Position numbers and translations under genes: made by a program. 64,000 nucleotides of DNA, from NCBI GenBank assembly GCA_039980135.1, contig JBDXCV010000003.1, forward strand, positions 1,091,458-1,155,457, written 5' to 3'. Below, one piece after another: positions 17,545 through 26,064 of the stretch (position 1 is its first letter; every line of letters begins with the position of its first letter). Origin of the DNA: Alphaproteobacteria bacterium. GTDB taxonomy: Bacteria > Pseudomonadota > Alphaproteobacteria > UBA6615. A model generated the notes under the pieces. That model made no database searches. It was not told where the DNA came from and saw nothing but the letters and a program-made list of their open reading frames with translations.

Positions 17545-18780
17545 ATGAGTCTGGATCTGGTTCTACGCAATGCGCGGGTTGTGGGTGGCGACGCGGGTGC
17601 GGCCATGCAGGACATCGGGATTTCGGATGGGCGCATCGCGGCCATCGAGGCGGCGCTTCCTGAAGGCGGCGAGAGCCTCGACGTCGCGGGTGGGCTGGTG
17701 TCCGGCGGGCTGATCGAGACCCATATCCATCTCGACAAGTCGCGCATCCTCGACCGCTCCGAACCCGCGCCGGACCGTGGCATGGATCACATGAAGCGGG
17801 TCTCGGCCGTGAAGCCGGGGTTCACCGTGGAAGACGTCTATAAACGCGCCGGCGCATCGCTGGAGACTGCGATTGCCCATGGCTGCACCCAGATGCGCAC
17901 CCATGTGGAGGTCGATCCCAATGTCAGGCTGAAGAGCGTCGATGCGCTGGAGCAGCTGGCGAAGGACTATGCCTGGGCGATCGACCTGCAGCTTTGCGTG
18001 TTCCTGCAGGAGGGCTGGACCGGCGTGCCCGAGGGCGACGCCAATCTGGTCGCGACCCTCGAGCGTGGCGCCACGGCCATCGGCGGCGCCCCCAGCTATG
18101 ACGATGACGGCCCGGGACAGATCAACCGCATTTTCGAGCTCGCGAAGGAATACGACGTGGATGTGGACATCCACCTGGATGTCGGCCCCAACCATGATCA
18201 TCTCGACATCTATCAGGTCTGCGAACTGGCCGACAAAATCGGCTGGGGCGGCCGGGTCGCCGTCGGCCACGGCTCGAAATACTCATCCATGCCGCCGGGA
18301 AAACTGGCCGATCTCGGCAAGCTGATGTCCGACAGCGGCGTGACCCTGACGGTGCTGCCGGCGACGGATCTGTTCACCGTCGGGCGGCATCAGGATCACT
18401 CGGTGATGCGCGGCGTGGCCGATGGCAACGCGCTGGCGGCCCACGGCGTGAATTGCTGCCTGTCTACCAACAACATCCTCAATCCGTTTACGCCGTTTGG
18501 CGATGGCTCGCTGATGCGGATCGCCAACATGTACGCCAACGTCGCCCAGCGTGGCACGCGGGACGAGCTGACCGAGTGTTTCGCCATGATGACCGACCGG
18601 CCCGCGAAGTTCCTCGGCCGTGACGATTACGGCGTCGCCGTCGGCAACGCCGCCGATCTGGTGGTCTGGGACGCGGAGACGGCGGCCGATGCGGTGGCCA
18701 TCAACGCCGAGGCGCGGTTCGGTTTCAAGGCAGGCCGGCGGACCTTCACCCGCGCGGCAGTGGAGTTGCACCGGCCGTAG
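17545..18780 (+). CDS. amidohydrolase family protein, CodA-like but with altered catalytic residues
   Basis: The 411-residue protein aligns along its length with cytosine deaminase CodA: THIHLDKSRI (metal ligands His60 and His62), CTQMRTHVEVD, WAIDLQLCVFLQEG, DVDIHLD (His210), GHGS (His241) and GVAVGNAADLVVWD near the end. However, the Glu that shuttles protons in CodA is Val213 here, and the Asp-Asp pair is Asn309-Asn310 (in LSTNNILNPF). So it is not a standard cytosine deaminase; it may hydrolyse another amide, or be catalytically different. GAGGGGAA lies about five bases upstream. It follows the acyl-CoA dehydrogenase-ABM pair. Confidence 0.85.
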   Translation: MSLDLVLRNARVVGGDAGAAMQDIGISDGRIAAIEAALPEGGESLDVAGGLVSGGLIETHIHLDKSRILDRSEPAPDRGMDHMKRVSAVKPGFTVEDVYKRAGASLETAIAHGCTQMRTHVEVDPNVRLKSVDALEQLAKDYAWAIDLQLCVFLQEGWTGVPEGDANLVATLERGATAIGGAPSYDDDGPGQINRIFELAKEYDVDVDIHLDVGPNHDHLDIYQVCELADKIGWGGRVAVGHGSKYSSMPPGKLADLGKLMSDSGVTLTVLPATDLFTVGRHQDHSVMRGVADGNALAAHGVNCCLSTNNILNPFTPFGDGSLMRIANMYANVAQRGTRDELTECFAMMTDRPAKFLGRDDYGVAVGNAADLVVWDAETAADAVAINAEARFGFKAGRRTFTRAAVELHRP

Positions 18781-18790
18781 CACCAAACCT

Positions 18791-18862
18791 GTCATGCCCG
18801 GACTTGATCCGAGCATCTCACAATGACCGCGACGAGATACCCGCATCAAGTGCGGGTATGAC
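18791..18862. repeat. REP-like hairpin pair, family A (copy 3)
   Basis: The left half has stem CCCGGA/TCCGAG (one mismatch) and the right half CCCGCA/TGCGGG, each around TTGA/TCAA, with GTCA and TGAC ends. It lies between the convergent 3' ends of the amidohydrolase and the second GGT-like gene. Confidence 0.88.
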
Positions 18863-18883
18863 GTGCGTGTAAAAGGACGACGG

Positions 18884-20506
18884 TCAGTACCCCACAGCCG
18901 CACCGTCCGAGCGTGGGTCCGAACCGCCGGTATAGAGCCCGGACCCCGGCTCAATAACGATGCCGTGGGCCTGTCCGGCCCGGTTGTTCCAATCCGGCCA
19001 GCGGTTGATCTTGTGGCCGCGCGCCGCCAGCGCGGTGATCGTGGCCTCGGGCATGCGCCCTTCGAGATGCAACGGGTCGCGCGCCTCACCGAGCGAGATA
19101 CGCCCCGACAGGAAACGCGGCATCTCCAGCGCTTCTTGAATGTTCAGGCCGAAATCGATCATGTCCGTCAGCAGTTGCAGTTGGACCTGGGGCTGCCCGT
19201 CCGCGCCCTGGGTGCCGAACACCGACCACAGATCGTCGCCACGTTTCGTCATGGCGGCCATCAGCGTGTGCAGTGGGATCTTGCCCGGTTCGAGCCGGTT
19301 GGGATGCGCGGCGTCAAGCGAGAAATAGCTCGCCCGGTTCTGCAGCATGATGCCGGTGTTGCCAGCGACGACACCCGATCCGAAGGCCGCGAACAGGCTC
19401 TGGATCAGGGAGACCGCGTTGCCCTCGCTGTCGATCGCGGCCATGTAGACCGTGTCGCCGTCGAGGCTGCCATGGGACGGTACCTTGTCCCAGGGCAGGG
19501 CGGTTTGCATGTCGATCAGCCCGCGCCGTTCGTCGGCATAGTCTCTGGAGATCAGCCGGTCGACGGGGACGTCCACGAAGTCGGGGTCGGCCAGCAAAAG
19601 GTCCCGGTCATGGAAGGCGATCTGCTTGGCCTGAACCAGCAGGTGGATGTGATCGGGGCCGAGAAACTCCATCTTGTGCAGGTCCAGCGGCTCGATAAGG
19701 TTGAGCATCTCCAGGACCGTGAAACCTTGCGTCGGTGGTGGGGTGTTGTAGACGGTGACACCGCGATACGAACCGACCAGCGGCTCGCCCCATTGGGCTT
19801 TCTGGCCGGCGAAATCCGCCACCGTGAACACACCGCCATGCGCCGCGGCAAACCGCGCCATCTCCGTTGCGGTCTCGCCATCGTAGAATCCCGCCCAGCC
19901 GGCGTCCGCGAAACGTTCGAGGCTACGCGCGAGATCGCGATTGACCAGTTTCGTTCCCGCCGCCGGCGGCGTGCCGTTGGGCAGAAAGATGCGCGCGGAA
20001 TGCTCATGCTCGCCCAGGTCGTCATGACGCTCGGCGATATGCTCCGCCAGCCGTTCGGTGACCGGGAACCCGTCGCGGGCGTAGCCGATGGCGGATTCGA
20101 GGATGCGCGGCAGGGGCAGCCGGCCATACGCCTTGTGCGCCTCGTCCCAGCTCGCCAGCGCGCCGGGCACCGTCAACGTCGCCGGAATCACCCCACGAAA
20201 CGGAATTTCGGAAAGCCCGCGTTCTTCCATAGCCGCGATCGTGCCGCCCGACGCCGCTTTGCCGCCGCCGTTCAGATATCTGACCCGGCGCGTTTTCGCG
20301 TCATGGATCAGCCAGAAGGCGTCGCCGCCGATGCTGGTCATGTGGGGATAGAGCACCGCCAGCGCGGCGCTGGTGGCCATCGCCGCGTCCACCGCCGACC
20401 CGCCCGCGCGCAGCACGTCCACCCCGGCGGCCGAGGCGAGCGAATGGGGAGAGGTGACGAGCCCGTTGGGTGCCAGGGTGACCGGCCGTCCGGTTTGTGA
20501 GTCCAT
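18884..20506 (-). CDS. gamma-glutamyltransferase-like Ntn hydrolase 2, cytosolic
   Basis: The 540-residue paralogue of the gene at 5808 has PNGLVTSPHSLASAAG, GGSAVDAAMATSAALAVL, MTSIGGDAFW, PPPTQG, and an autoprocessing site LDGDTVYMAAID with predicted nucleophile Thr352. It ends TGGSDPRSDGAAVGY. There is no signal peptide, so it should be cytosolic and more likely an amidase than a periplasmic glutathione hydrolase. The gene head is 88 bases from a divergent M20-type amidohydrolase (20595), and the CodA-like amidohydrolase converges on it. Together these suggest breakdown of an amide or ureide. The upstream ribosome-binding site is weak. Confidence 0.85.
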   Translation of the reverse strand: MDSQTGRPVTLAPNGLVTSPHSLASAAGVDVLRAGGSAVDAAMATSAALAVLYPHMTSIGGDAFWLIHDAKTRRVRYLNGGGKAASGGTIAAMEERGLSEIPFRGVIPATLTVPGALASWDEAHKAYGRLPLPRILESAIGYARDGFPVTERLAEHIAERHDDLGEHEHSARIFLPNGTPPAAGTKLVNRDLARSLERFADAGWAGFYDGETATEMARFAAAHGGVFTVADFAGQKAQWGEPLVGSYRGVTVYNTPPPTQGFTVLEMLNLIEPLDLHKMEFLGPDHIHLLVQAKQIAFHDRDLLLADPDFVDVPVDRLISRDYADERRGLIDMQTALPWDKVPSHGSLDGDTVYMAAIDSEGNAVSLIQSLFAAFGSGVVAGNTGIMLQNRASYFSLDAAHPNRLEPGKIPLHTLMAAMTKRGDDLWSVFGTQGADGQPQVQLQLLTDMIDFGLNIQEALEMPRFLSGRISLGEARDPLHLEGRMPEATITALAARGHKINRWPDWNNRAGQAHGIVIEPGSGLYTGGSDPRSDGAAVGY

Positions 20507-20594
20507 GATTTTGTAACGCGACCTGTGAGGAAATGACGGGAGACGGTATCATGCCCGAAAGCCGTTCTCCCACCCCGTCCCGGAACGCCGCACC

Positions 20595-21842
20595 ATGAAC
20601 GAACCGCGCAATCTTTCCATTGATGGTGATCGCCTGTGGCAGTCGATCATGGACATCGCCGAGATCGGCCCGACCGAGAAGGGCGGCAGCCGGCGCCTCG
20701 CGCTGACCGATCTCGACCGGGAGGCGCGGGACCTGTTCGTGTCCTGGTGCGAGGCCGCGGGCTGCGCGGTGACGGTGGACCAGATGGGCAACATCTTTGC
20801 CCGCCGCGCTGGGCGTGACGACAGCCTGCCGCCGGTCGTCACCGGCAGCCATCTCGACACCCAGCCGACCGGGGGGCGCTTCGATGGCATCTTCGGGGTG
20901 CTGGCCGGGCTCGAGGTGATCCGCAGCCTCAACGATCTGGATTACGAGACCGAGCACCCCATCGAGGTGGTGGTCTGGACCAATGAGGAAGGCAGCCGGT
21001 TCGCCCCGGCGATGATCTCGTCGGGTGTGTTCGGCGGCCAGTTCTCGCTGGAGCACGGCCTGTCCCGCGCCGACGCAGACGGGCTGACCATCGGCGAGGA
21101 ACTGGCGCGTATCGGCTATGCGGGCGAGCTGCCCGTCGGCGGGCGTGACCTGCACGCCTATGTGGAGGCCCATATCGAGCAGGGTCCCATTCTGGAAGAC
21201 GAGGAGATCACCATCGGCGTGGTTACCGGTGCCCAGGGCCAGCGCTGGTACGAGATCACCCTGACGGGCCAGGAATCTCATGCCGGCACCACGCCCATGG
21301 AGCGGCGCAAGGACGCGCTGGTCGGCGCGGCGCGGATCGTCGAGCTGGTCCACCGGGTCGGCATCGACAACGCGCCCGACGGCCGCTCGACCGTGGGGAT
21401 GATCGAATCCTATCCCAATTCACGCAACGTCATCCCCGGGCAGGTCTTCATGACGGCGGAGTTCCGCCATCCCGACGACGATGTCCTGCGCGACATGGAT
21501 GCCAGCCTGCGCGCCGGCATGAAGGATATCGTCGCGGAGATCGGGCTCGAAAGCATGTTCGAGGAGATTTTCTATATCGCACCGATTGTGTTCGATGAAC
21601 GCTGCGTCGCCGCCGTGCGCAACGCAGCCGAAAGCCGCGGTCTCTCCGCCCGTGAGATCATCTCCGGCGCGGGCCATGACGCCTGCAACGTGGCGGCGGT
21701 GGCGCCGACGTCTATGATTTTCATTCCCTGCGTCGACGGGATTAGCCACAACGAGGTCGAGGACGCGAAGCCCGAATGGGTCGCTGCCGGCGGCCAGGTG
21801 CTGCTGGGCGCGATGCTCGAACTGGCGGGCGGGGGTTCCTAG
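20595..21842 (+). CDS. Zn-dependent M20-family amidohydrolase (N-carbamoyl-L-amino-acid hydrolase / allantoate amidohydrolase type)
   Basis: The 415-residue protein shows the HyuC/AllC pattern: VTGSHLDTQPTGGRFDGIFGVL (metal His and Asp), WTNEEGSRFAPAMISSG (catalytic and ligand Glu), EAHIEQGPILE, and QRWYEITLTGQESHAGTTPM in the dimerisation domain. It also has GAGHDA and a final CVDGISHNEVE with the last metal His. Members release ammonia and carbon dioxide from N-carbamoyl compounds or allantoate. It is divergent from a GGT-like hydrolase, which supports an amide/ureide pathway. The exact substrate cannot be read from sequence. Confidence 0.9.
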   Translation: MNEPRNLSIDGDRLWQSIMDIAEIGPTEKGGSRRLALTDLDREARDLFVSWCEAAGCAVTVDQMGNIFARRAGRDDSLPPVVTGSHLDTQPTGGRFDGIFGVLAGLEVIRSLNDLDYETEHPIEVVVWTNEEGSRFAPAMISSGVFGGQFSLEHGLSRADADGLTIGEELARIGYAGELPVGGRDLHAYVEAHIEQGPILEDEEITIGVVTGAQGQRWYEITLTGQESHAGTTPMERRKDALVGAARIVELVHRVGIDNAPDGRSTVGMIESYPNSRNVIPGQVFMTAEFRHPDDDVLRDMDASLRAGMKDIVAEIGLESMFEEIFYIAPIVFDERCVAAVRNAAESRGLSAREIISGAGHDACNVAAVAPTSMIFIPCVDGISHNEVEDAKPEWVAAGGQVLLGAMLELAGGGS

Positions 21843-21865
21843 TACCTGTCATGTCCATCTCTTCT

Positions 21866-21957
21866 CGTCACTCCCGCGAAGGCGGGAGTCCATAAACGCC
21901 GACGCGGGACCGGGCAGGCGCCTGTGACGATGGATGCCCGCCTGCGCGGGCATGACG
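21866..21957. repeat. family B palindromic repeat pair (copy 1)
   Basis: A left hairpin CTCCCGC/GCGGGAG and a right hairpin GCCCGCC...GCGGGC are separated by about 40 bases, with outer ends GTCA and TGAC as in family A. The left flank of the spacer reads TCCATAAACGCCGA, repeated at 45263-45354. It lies downstream of the M20 hydrolase gene. Confidence 0.85.
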
Positions 21958-21985
21958 ATGGAGAGTGATTCACCTACTCTCCGTC

Positions 21986-22056
21986 GTCACGCGGACTTGA
22001 TCCGCGTATCTCAGCGCAAACCGAGACGAGATGCCCGCATCAAGTGCGGGCTTGAC
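21986..22056. repeat. REP-like hairpin pair, family A (copy 4)
   Basis: The left half has stem CGCGGA... with a small deletion at its 5' end (GTCACGCGG), and the right half has CCCGCA/TGCGGG. The inner junctions are TATCTC and GAGATG. Together with the adjacent family B unit it fills nearly all of the 297-base gap between the M20 hydrolase and the acyl-CoA synthetase; the rest holds only a short leader. Confidence 0.85.
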
Positions 22057-22139
22057 GCCGATTGTTGTCACTGGATCCCGTTTGGCGGCGGCGTCCTATC
22101 TGGCTAGAGTCTCCCCAACAATAAACCGGGGGCTGTTCG

Positions 22140-23786
22140 GTGAAAATCTCACAGACATACGATGAAGCTTGGGGCGACTGGCGCTGGGACGTGCCGGACC
22201 GCTTCAATATGGGCGTGTCGGTCTGTGACGCGCAGGATCCGAAGGCCACGGCGTTGATCGTGCCGCAGCCGGACGGCGGGCGGCGTGAATATTCCTTCGG
22301 CGACCTGAAGGCGCTGGCGAGCCGGCTTTCCAACCTGTTCGTGGCGCAGGGCCTGCAACGCGGCGACCGGGTCGCGGTGCTGCTGCCGCAGATGCCCGAG
22401 ACACTGGTCGCCCACATCGCCGCCTACCGCGCCGGCCTCGTGGCGATGCCGCTGGCGCAATTGTTCGGACCCGACGCGCTGGAATACCGGCTGTCGGATT
22501 CGGGCGCGCGGGCGATCATTACCGACCGGGCGAGCTGCGAGAAGATCGCGCAGATCAGGGATTCGCTCCCCGACCTGGAACTCGTCCTGTCGGTCGATGG
22601 GCCGGCGGACGATGGCGCGGGCGGCGCGCTCGATTTCCATGCCGAACTGGCGCGCGCGAAGGACAGCTTCACCCCGGTCGATACGTCGAATGGCGATCCC
22701 GCGCTCCTGATCTACACCTCCGGCACGACGGGCAATCCCAAGGGGGCGCTGCTGCCCCACCGCACCATGATCGGGCATGTGCCGGGGGTGGATTTCATCT
22801 TCGACTTCCTGCCCCGGCCCGGCGACGTCATGTGGACGAATGCGGACTGGGCGTGGATCGGCGCGCTGATGGATTCGGCGATGCCGGCGCTCTATCACGG
22901 CATCCCGCAGGTGGTGAACCCGCCCGGCCGCTTCGACCCCGAGGCCGTGTTCGATCTGCTGGCGCGCTATGGCGTGCGCTGCGCCTTCATTCCGCCCACC
23001 GGGCTCAAGGTGATGCGTCAGGTCGAGAACCCGCGCGCGCGCTACGACTATGATCTGCGCACGATGTTCTCGGGCGGCGAGGCGCTGGGGACGTCGCTCA
23101 TGGACTGGGGTCGCGAACAGCTCGGCGTGACCATCAACGAGGCCTACGGCCAGACCGAGTGCAACGTGATCGTCGGCTGCTGCGCGTCGGTCATGACCCC
23201 GCCCGACGGCTCGATGGGCCGCGCCTCGCCGGGCCACACGCTGCGGATCATGGACGAAGCGGGCGCGGTCCAGGCCCCGGGCGATCTCGGCACCATCTGC
23301 GTCAAGGCGCCCGACCCGGTGATGTTCCTCGAATACTGGAAGAACCCCCGGGCGACCGAGGAGAAGTTCATCACCGACGGGAATGGCGACCGCTGGCTCG
23401 ACACCGGGGACAAGGCGACGATGGACGAGGAGGGCTGGATCTACTTCGTCGGGCGCGCCGACGATGTGATCAACTCCGCCGGCTACCGGATCGGCCCCGC
23501 GGAGGTCGAGAATTCGCTCCTGACCCACCCGGCCGTCCAGACGTCGGCGGTGATCGGCGTGCCGGACGAGGCGCGTGGCGAGCTGGTGAAGGCCTATGTA
23601 ATCCTGAAGGACGGGCAGACCCCGTCGGATGCGCTGGCGGCGGACATCCAGAACCACGTCAAGACACGCCTGGCGGCACATGAATTCCCCCGCGCGGTCG
23701 AGTTCGTCACCGAGTTGCCGATGACGACGACGGGCAAGATCCAGCGCAAGGTCCTGCGCGAGCGCGAAGCGGCGAAGGCGTCCTAG
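22140..23786 (+). CDS. acyl-CoA synthetase (AMP-binding, ACSM/acetyl-CoA-synthetase-like)
   Basis: The 548-residue adenylate-forming enzyme has ALLIYTSGTTGNPKGALL (P-loop-like A3 motif), INEAYGQTECNVIVG (A5), WLDTGDKATMDEEGWIYFVGRADDVINSAGYRIGPAEVE (A7-A8) and MTTTGKIQRKVLRERE with the catalytic Lys in TGKIQRK. The WTNADWAWIGALMDS segment resembles medium-chain and acetyl-CoA-synthetase relatives. It starts at GTG with GGGGG upstream. The MaoC gene follows 35 bases downstream, so both probably act in activation and hydration of a fatty or aromatic-derived acid. Confidence 0.92.
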   Translation: MKISQTYDEAWGDWRWDVPDRFNMGVSVCDAQDPKATALIVPQPDGGRREYSFGDLKALASRLSNLFVAQGLQRGDRVAVLLPQMPETLVAHIAAYRAGLVAMPLAQLFGPDALEYRLSDSGARAIITDRASCEKIAQIRDSLPDLELVLSVDGPADDGAGGALDFHAELARAKDSFTPVDTSNGDPALLIYTSGTTGNPKGALLPHRTMIGHVPGVDFIFDFLPRPGDVMWTNADWAWIGALMDSAMPALYHGIPQVVNPPGRFDPEAVFDLLARYGVRCAFIPPTGLKVMRQVENPRARYDYDLRTMFSGGEALGTSLMDWGREQLGVTINEAYGQTECNVIVGCCASVMTPPDGSMGRASPGHTLRIMDEAGAVQAPGDLGTICVKAPDPVMFLEYWKNPRATEEKFITDGNGDRWLDTGDKATMDEEGWIYFVGRADDVINSAGYRIGPAEVENSLLTHPAVQTSAVIGVPDEARGELVKAYVILKDGQTPSDALAADIQNHVKTRLAAHEFPRAVEFVTELPMTTTGKIQRKVLREREAAKAS

Positions 23787-23821
23787 ACGGGCGTCGACGG
23801 CGCGCGGGGGAGAAGGCAACG

Positions 23822-24289
23822 ATGGCGAAGTTTTCCCATCCGGACGTGTTCCTCGATCTCGTCGGCACCGAGCTCGGCGTCAGCGACTGGGTGCTGATCG
23901 ACCAGCCGATGATCGACGCGTTCGCGGATGCGACCAACGACCATCAATGGGTGCATGTGGACCCCGCGCGCGCCGCGCGCGAACTGCCGACCGGTACGAC
24001 CATCGCCCACGGGTTCCTGGTGCTGTCTTTGCTGGCGCCGCTCAGCTACGAGATTTTCGACGTGGGTCACGTCGCCCACGAGCTCAATTACGGGCTCAAC
24101 AAGGTCCGCTTCACGGCGATGGTGCCGGCGAATTCGCGGGTGCGCCTGCGCCAGGTGCTGGCCAGCGCGGAGAAGCGCGAGGATGGCGGTGTGTCGCTTG
24201 TCCTCGACGCGACGATCGAGCTGGAGGGCAGCGAACGTCCCGCCGCCGTGGTGCAGAATCTGCGCCTGATTTATCCCGAGGATGATTGA
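23822..24289 (+). CDS. MaoC family (R)-specific enoyl-CoA dehydratase, copy 1
   Basis: The 155-residue single hot-dog-fold protein has the hydratase-2 motif ATNDHQWVHVDPARA, with catalytic Asp and His, followed by TTIAHGFLVLSLL and the NYGLNKVRFTAMVPANSRVRLR strand region. It would hydrate trans-2-enoyl-CoAs to (R)-3-hydroxyacyl-CoAs. GGAGAAGG lies upstream of the ATG. It is co-transcribed with the acyl-CoA synthetase. A close paralogue lies in inverted orientation at 25474-25947. Confidence 0.9.
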   Translation: MAKFSHPDVFLDLVGTELGVSDWVLIDQPMIDAFADATNDHQWVHVDPARAARELPTGTTIAHGFLVLSLLAPLSYEIFDVGHVAHELNYGLNKVRFTAMVPANSRVRLRQVLASAEKREDGGVSLVLDATIELEGSERPAAVVQNLRLIYPEDD

Positions 24290-24306
24290 GTTCCTACAGA
24301 ACCTTC

Positions 24307-24379
24307 GTCATGCCCGGACTTGATCCGGGCATCTTGTCTCGGTCCGCGTAGAGATACGCGGATCAAGTCCGCGTATGAC
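24307..24379. repeat. REP-like hairpin pair, family A (copy 5)
   Basis: The left half has stem GCCCGGA/TCCGGGC and the right half ACGCGGA/TCCGCGT, around CTTGA or TCAAG. The ends are GTCA and TGAC. It lies between the convergent 3' ends of the MaoC and phosphotransferase genes. Confidence 0.9.
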
Positions 24380-24392
24380 TGTTTTTGGTGGG

Positions 24393-25466
24393 TCAGCCCG
24401 CACCCTCCACCAAACCCCATGCCCGGATCGACAGCTGCCGGGTCAGGTCGCGGCGCAGCAGCGCCTCGGGGGACGAGGCGTTGCCCTGCAGCCCGCGGTA
24501 GTAGACGCCCTGGATGATCGCCGCGAGGCGGAACAGGGACAGCACCAGATAGAAGTTCCAGTTCTCGATCTCGTCGCGCCCGGTGTGTTTGCAATAGGCG
24601 GCGACGTAATCGGCTTCGGAAGGAATGCCGGGAACAGAAGTGTCGAGCCCGCGCATGTCGCCGAAGCTTTCCTCCGGCCAGTGATAGGGCAGGCAGTTGT
24701 AGGCGAGGTCCGACAGGGGATGGCCCAGGGTCGAGAGCTCCCAGTCCAGCACCGCGATCACCCGGGGTTCGTCATGGGCGATGATCAGGTTTTCCAGCCG
24801 GAAGTCGCCGTGCACGATTGTCGTCTCGCTGTCGTCGGGCATGTTGTCGGGCAGCCAGGCCATGAGATGGTCCATCTCGGCCAGCTCGTCGGTCTTCGAC
24901 GCCTCATACTGCTTCGACCAGCGGACGACCTGCCGACCCATATAGCCACCCACGCGGCCATAATCGCCGAGGCCGACCGCGTCGAAATCCACCTGGTGCA
25001 GGGCGGCCAGGGTCTCGATCATCGAGGCGGAGATCGCCGCGCGCTCTTCGGGCGAAAGATCCGGCAACGAAGGGTCGTGGAACACCCGCCCGTCGGCATG
25101 GTCCATGAGGAAGAACTCGGTGCCGACGATGGACACGTCTTCACACAACGCCAGCGTCCGCACCACGGGGACCGGCGTGTCGGCCAGCGCCGAAGTGATC
25201 CGGTGCTCCCGGTCAACCGCATGGGCTGACGGCAGCAGCTCGCCCGGCGGCTTCTTGCGCAACACGTAGCGCCGGCCGTTCGCGTCGGTCAGCAGGAAGG
25301 TGGGGTTCGACATGCCGCCCTGGAACTGGGCCAGCTCGATCGGGCCTTCGAAGCCCTCGATGTTGGCGGTCATCCACGCCACCAGGGCCGTGTCGTCGAA
25401 CCGGTGCTGGTCCAGCACGGGCACGACCTGGTCGGTGCGCGAGTATGTGCGGTCGGCGGTGCTCAT
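24393..25466 (-). CDS. phosphotransferase family protein (ACAD10-type aminoglycoside-phosphotransferase fold)
   Basis: The 357-residue kinase-fold protein has an N-lobe with FQGGMSNPTFLLTD and RYVLRKKPPGELLPSAHAVDREH, a catalytic loop IVHGDFRLENLI and the metal-binding VIAVLDWELSTLG. It ends with the LPYHW and RLAAIIQGVYYR segments typical of the ACAD10/11 N-terminal-kinase family. Relatives phosphorylate 4-hydroxyacyl-CoAs before elimination, which suits the CoA-thioester neighbourhood. GAGAGGAGA precedes the ATG. It starts seven bases after the second MaoC gene's stop codon, so they form an operon. The hydroxyacyl-CoA substrate is inference. Confidence 0.9.
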   Translation of the reverse strand: MSTADRTYSRTDQVVPVLDQHRFDDTALVAWMTANIEGFEGPIELAQFQGGMSNPTFLLTDANGRRYVLRKKPPGELLPSAHAVDREHRITSALADTPVPVVRTLALCEDVSIVGTEFFLMDHADGRVFHDPSLPDLSPEERAAISASMIETLAALHQVDFDAVGLGDYGRVGGYMGRQVVRWSKQYEASKTDELAEMDHLMAWLPDNMPDDSETTIVHGDFRLENLIIAHDEPRVIAVLDWELSTLGHPLSDLAYNCLPYHWPEESFGDMRGLDTSVPGIPSEADYVAAYCKHTGRDEIENWNFYLVLSLFRLAAIIQGVYYRGLQGNASSPEALLRRDLTRQLSIRAWGLVEGAG

Positions 25467-25473
25467 TCTCCTC

Positions 25474-25947
25474 TCAGCTCCCGATCGCTTCGGGAAACAA
25501 AAGCCGGACGGTCTGGGCGACGGCGGCGGGGCGCTCGCTGCCCTCCAGCTCGATGACGCTGTCGAGCACCAGATGCACGCTGCCGTCGGGGCGTTTTTCC
25601 GCGCTGGCCAGCGACTGGCGCAGCCGGACGCGGGAATTCACCGGCACCATGGCCGTGAAGCGCACCTTGTTGAGCCCGTAGTTGATCGTGTGGGCGAGGT
25701 TGTCGATCCGGAAGAACGGATAGCTCAGCCCCGGGATCAGCGACAGCACGAGGAACCCGTGCGCGATGGTCTTGCCGCCGGGCATCTCTTCGGCGGCGCG
25801 CGACGGGTCGACGTGCAGCCACTGATGATCGTTCGTCACGTCCGCGAATGCGTCGATCCGGGCCTGGTCGATCTCGACCCAGTCGCTGAGACCGAGCTCC
25901 TGGCCGACCTTGTCGAGGAATTCGTCGGGGTGCCCATAGTGAGACAA
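25474..25947 (-). CDS. MaoC family (R)-specific enoyl-CoA dehydratase, copy 2
   Basis: The 157-residue paralogue of the gene at 23822 is alignable along its full length, and the two share NYGLNKVRFTAMVP, NSRVRLRQ and ELEGSERPAA exactly. The hydratase-2 motif VTNDHQWLHVDPSRA is intact. It forms an operon with the phosphotransferase gene downstream and is divergent from the second multifunctional dehydrogenase. The two MaoC genes form an inverted pair about 1.2 kb apart, suggesting duplication followed by divergence. Confidence 0.9.
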   Translation of the reverse strand: MSHYGHPDEFLDKVGQELGLSDWVEIDQARIDAFADVTNDHQWLHVDPSRAAEEMPGGKTIAHGFLVLSLIPGLSYPFFRIDNLAHTINYGLNKVRFTAMVPVNSRVRLRQSLASAEKRPDGSVHLVLDSVIELEGSERPAAVAQTVRLLFPEAIGS

Positions 25948-26064
25948 ATCGGTGGCTCCGTTTGACCGGCCGGAACGCCCTGCGCATCATGGCCGCTGTT
26001 GCCGCATATAGTAGAACGGCGCGCCAGAATTAGCACAGGGCGAAGCGGGAATCAGGGGACGAAA

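Noticed and set aside
18863-20500. Long plus-strand frame (545 codons) opposite the second GGT-like gene
   Set aside because: It mirrors a gene with a clear Ntn-hydrolase pattern and begins inside a REP-like hairpin.
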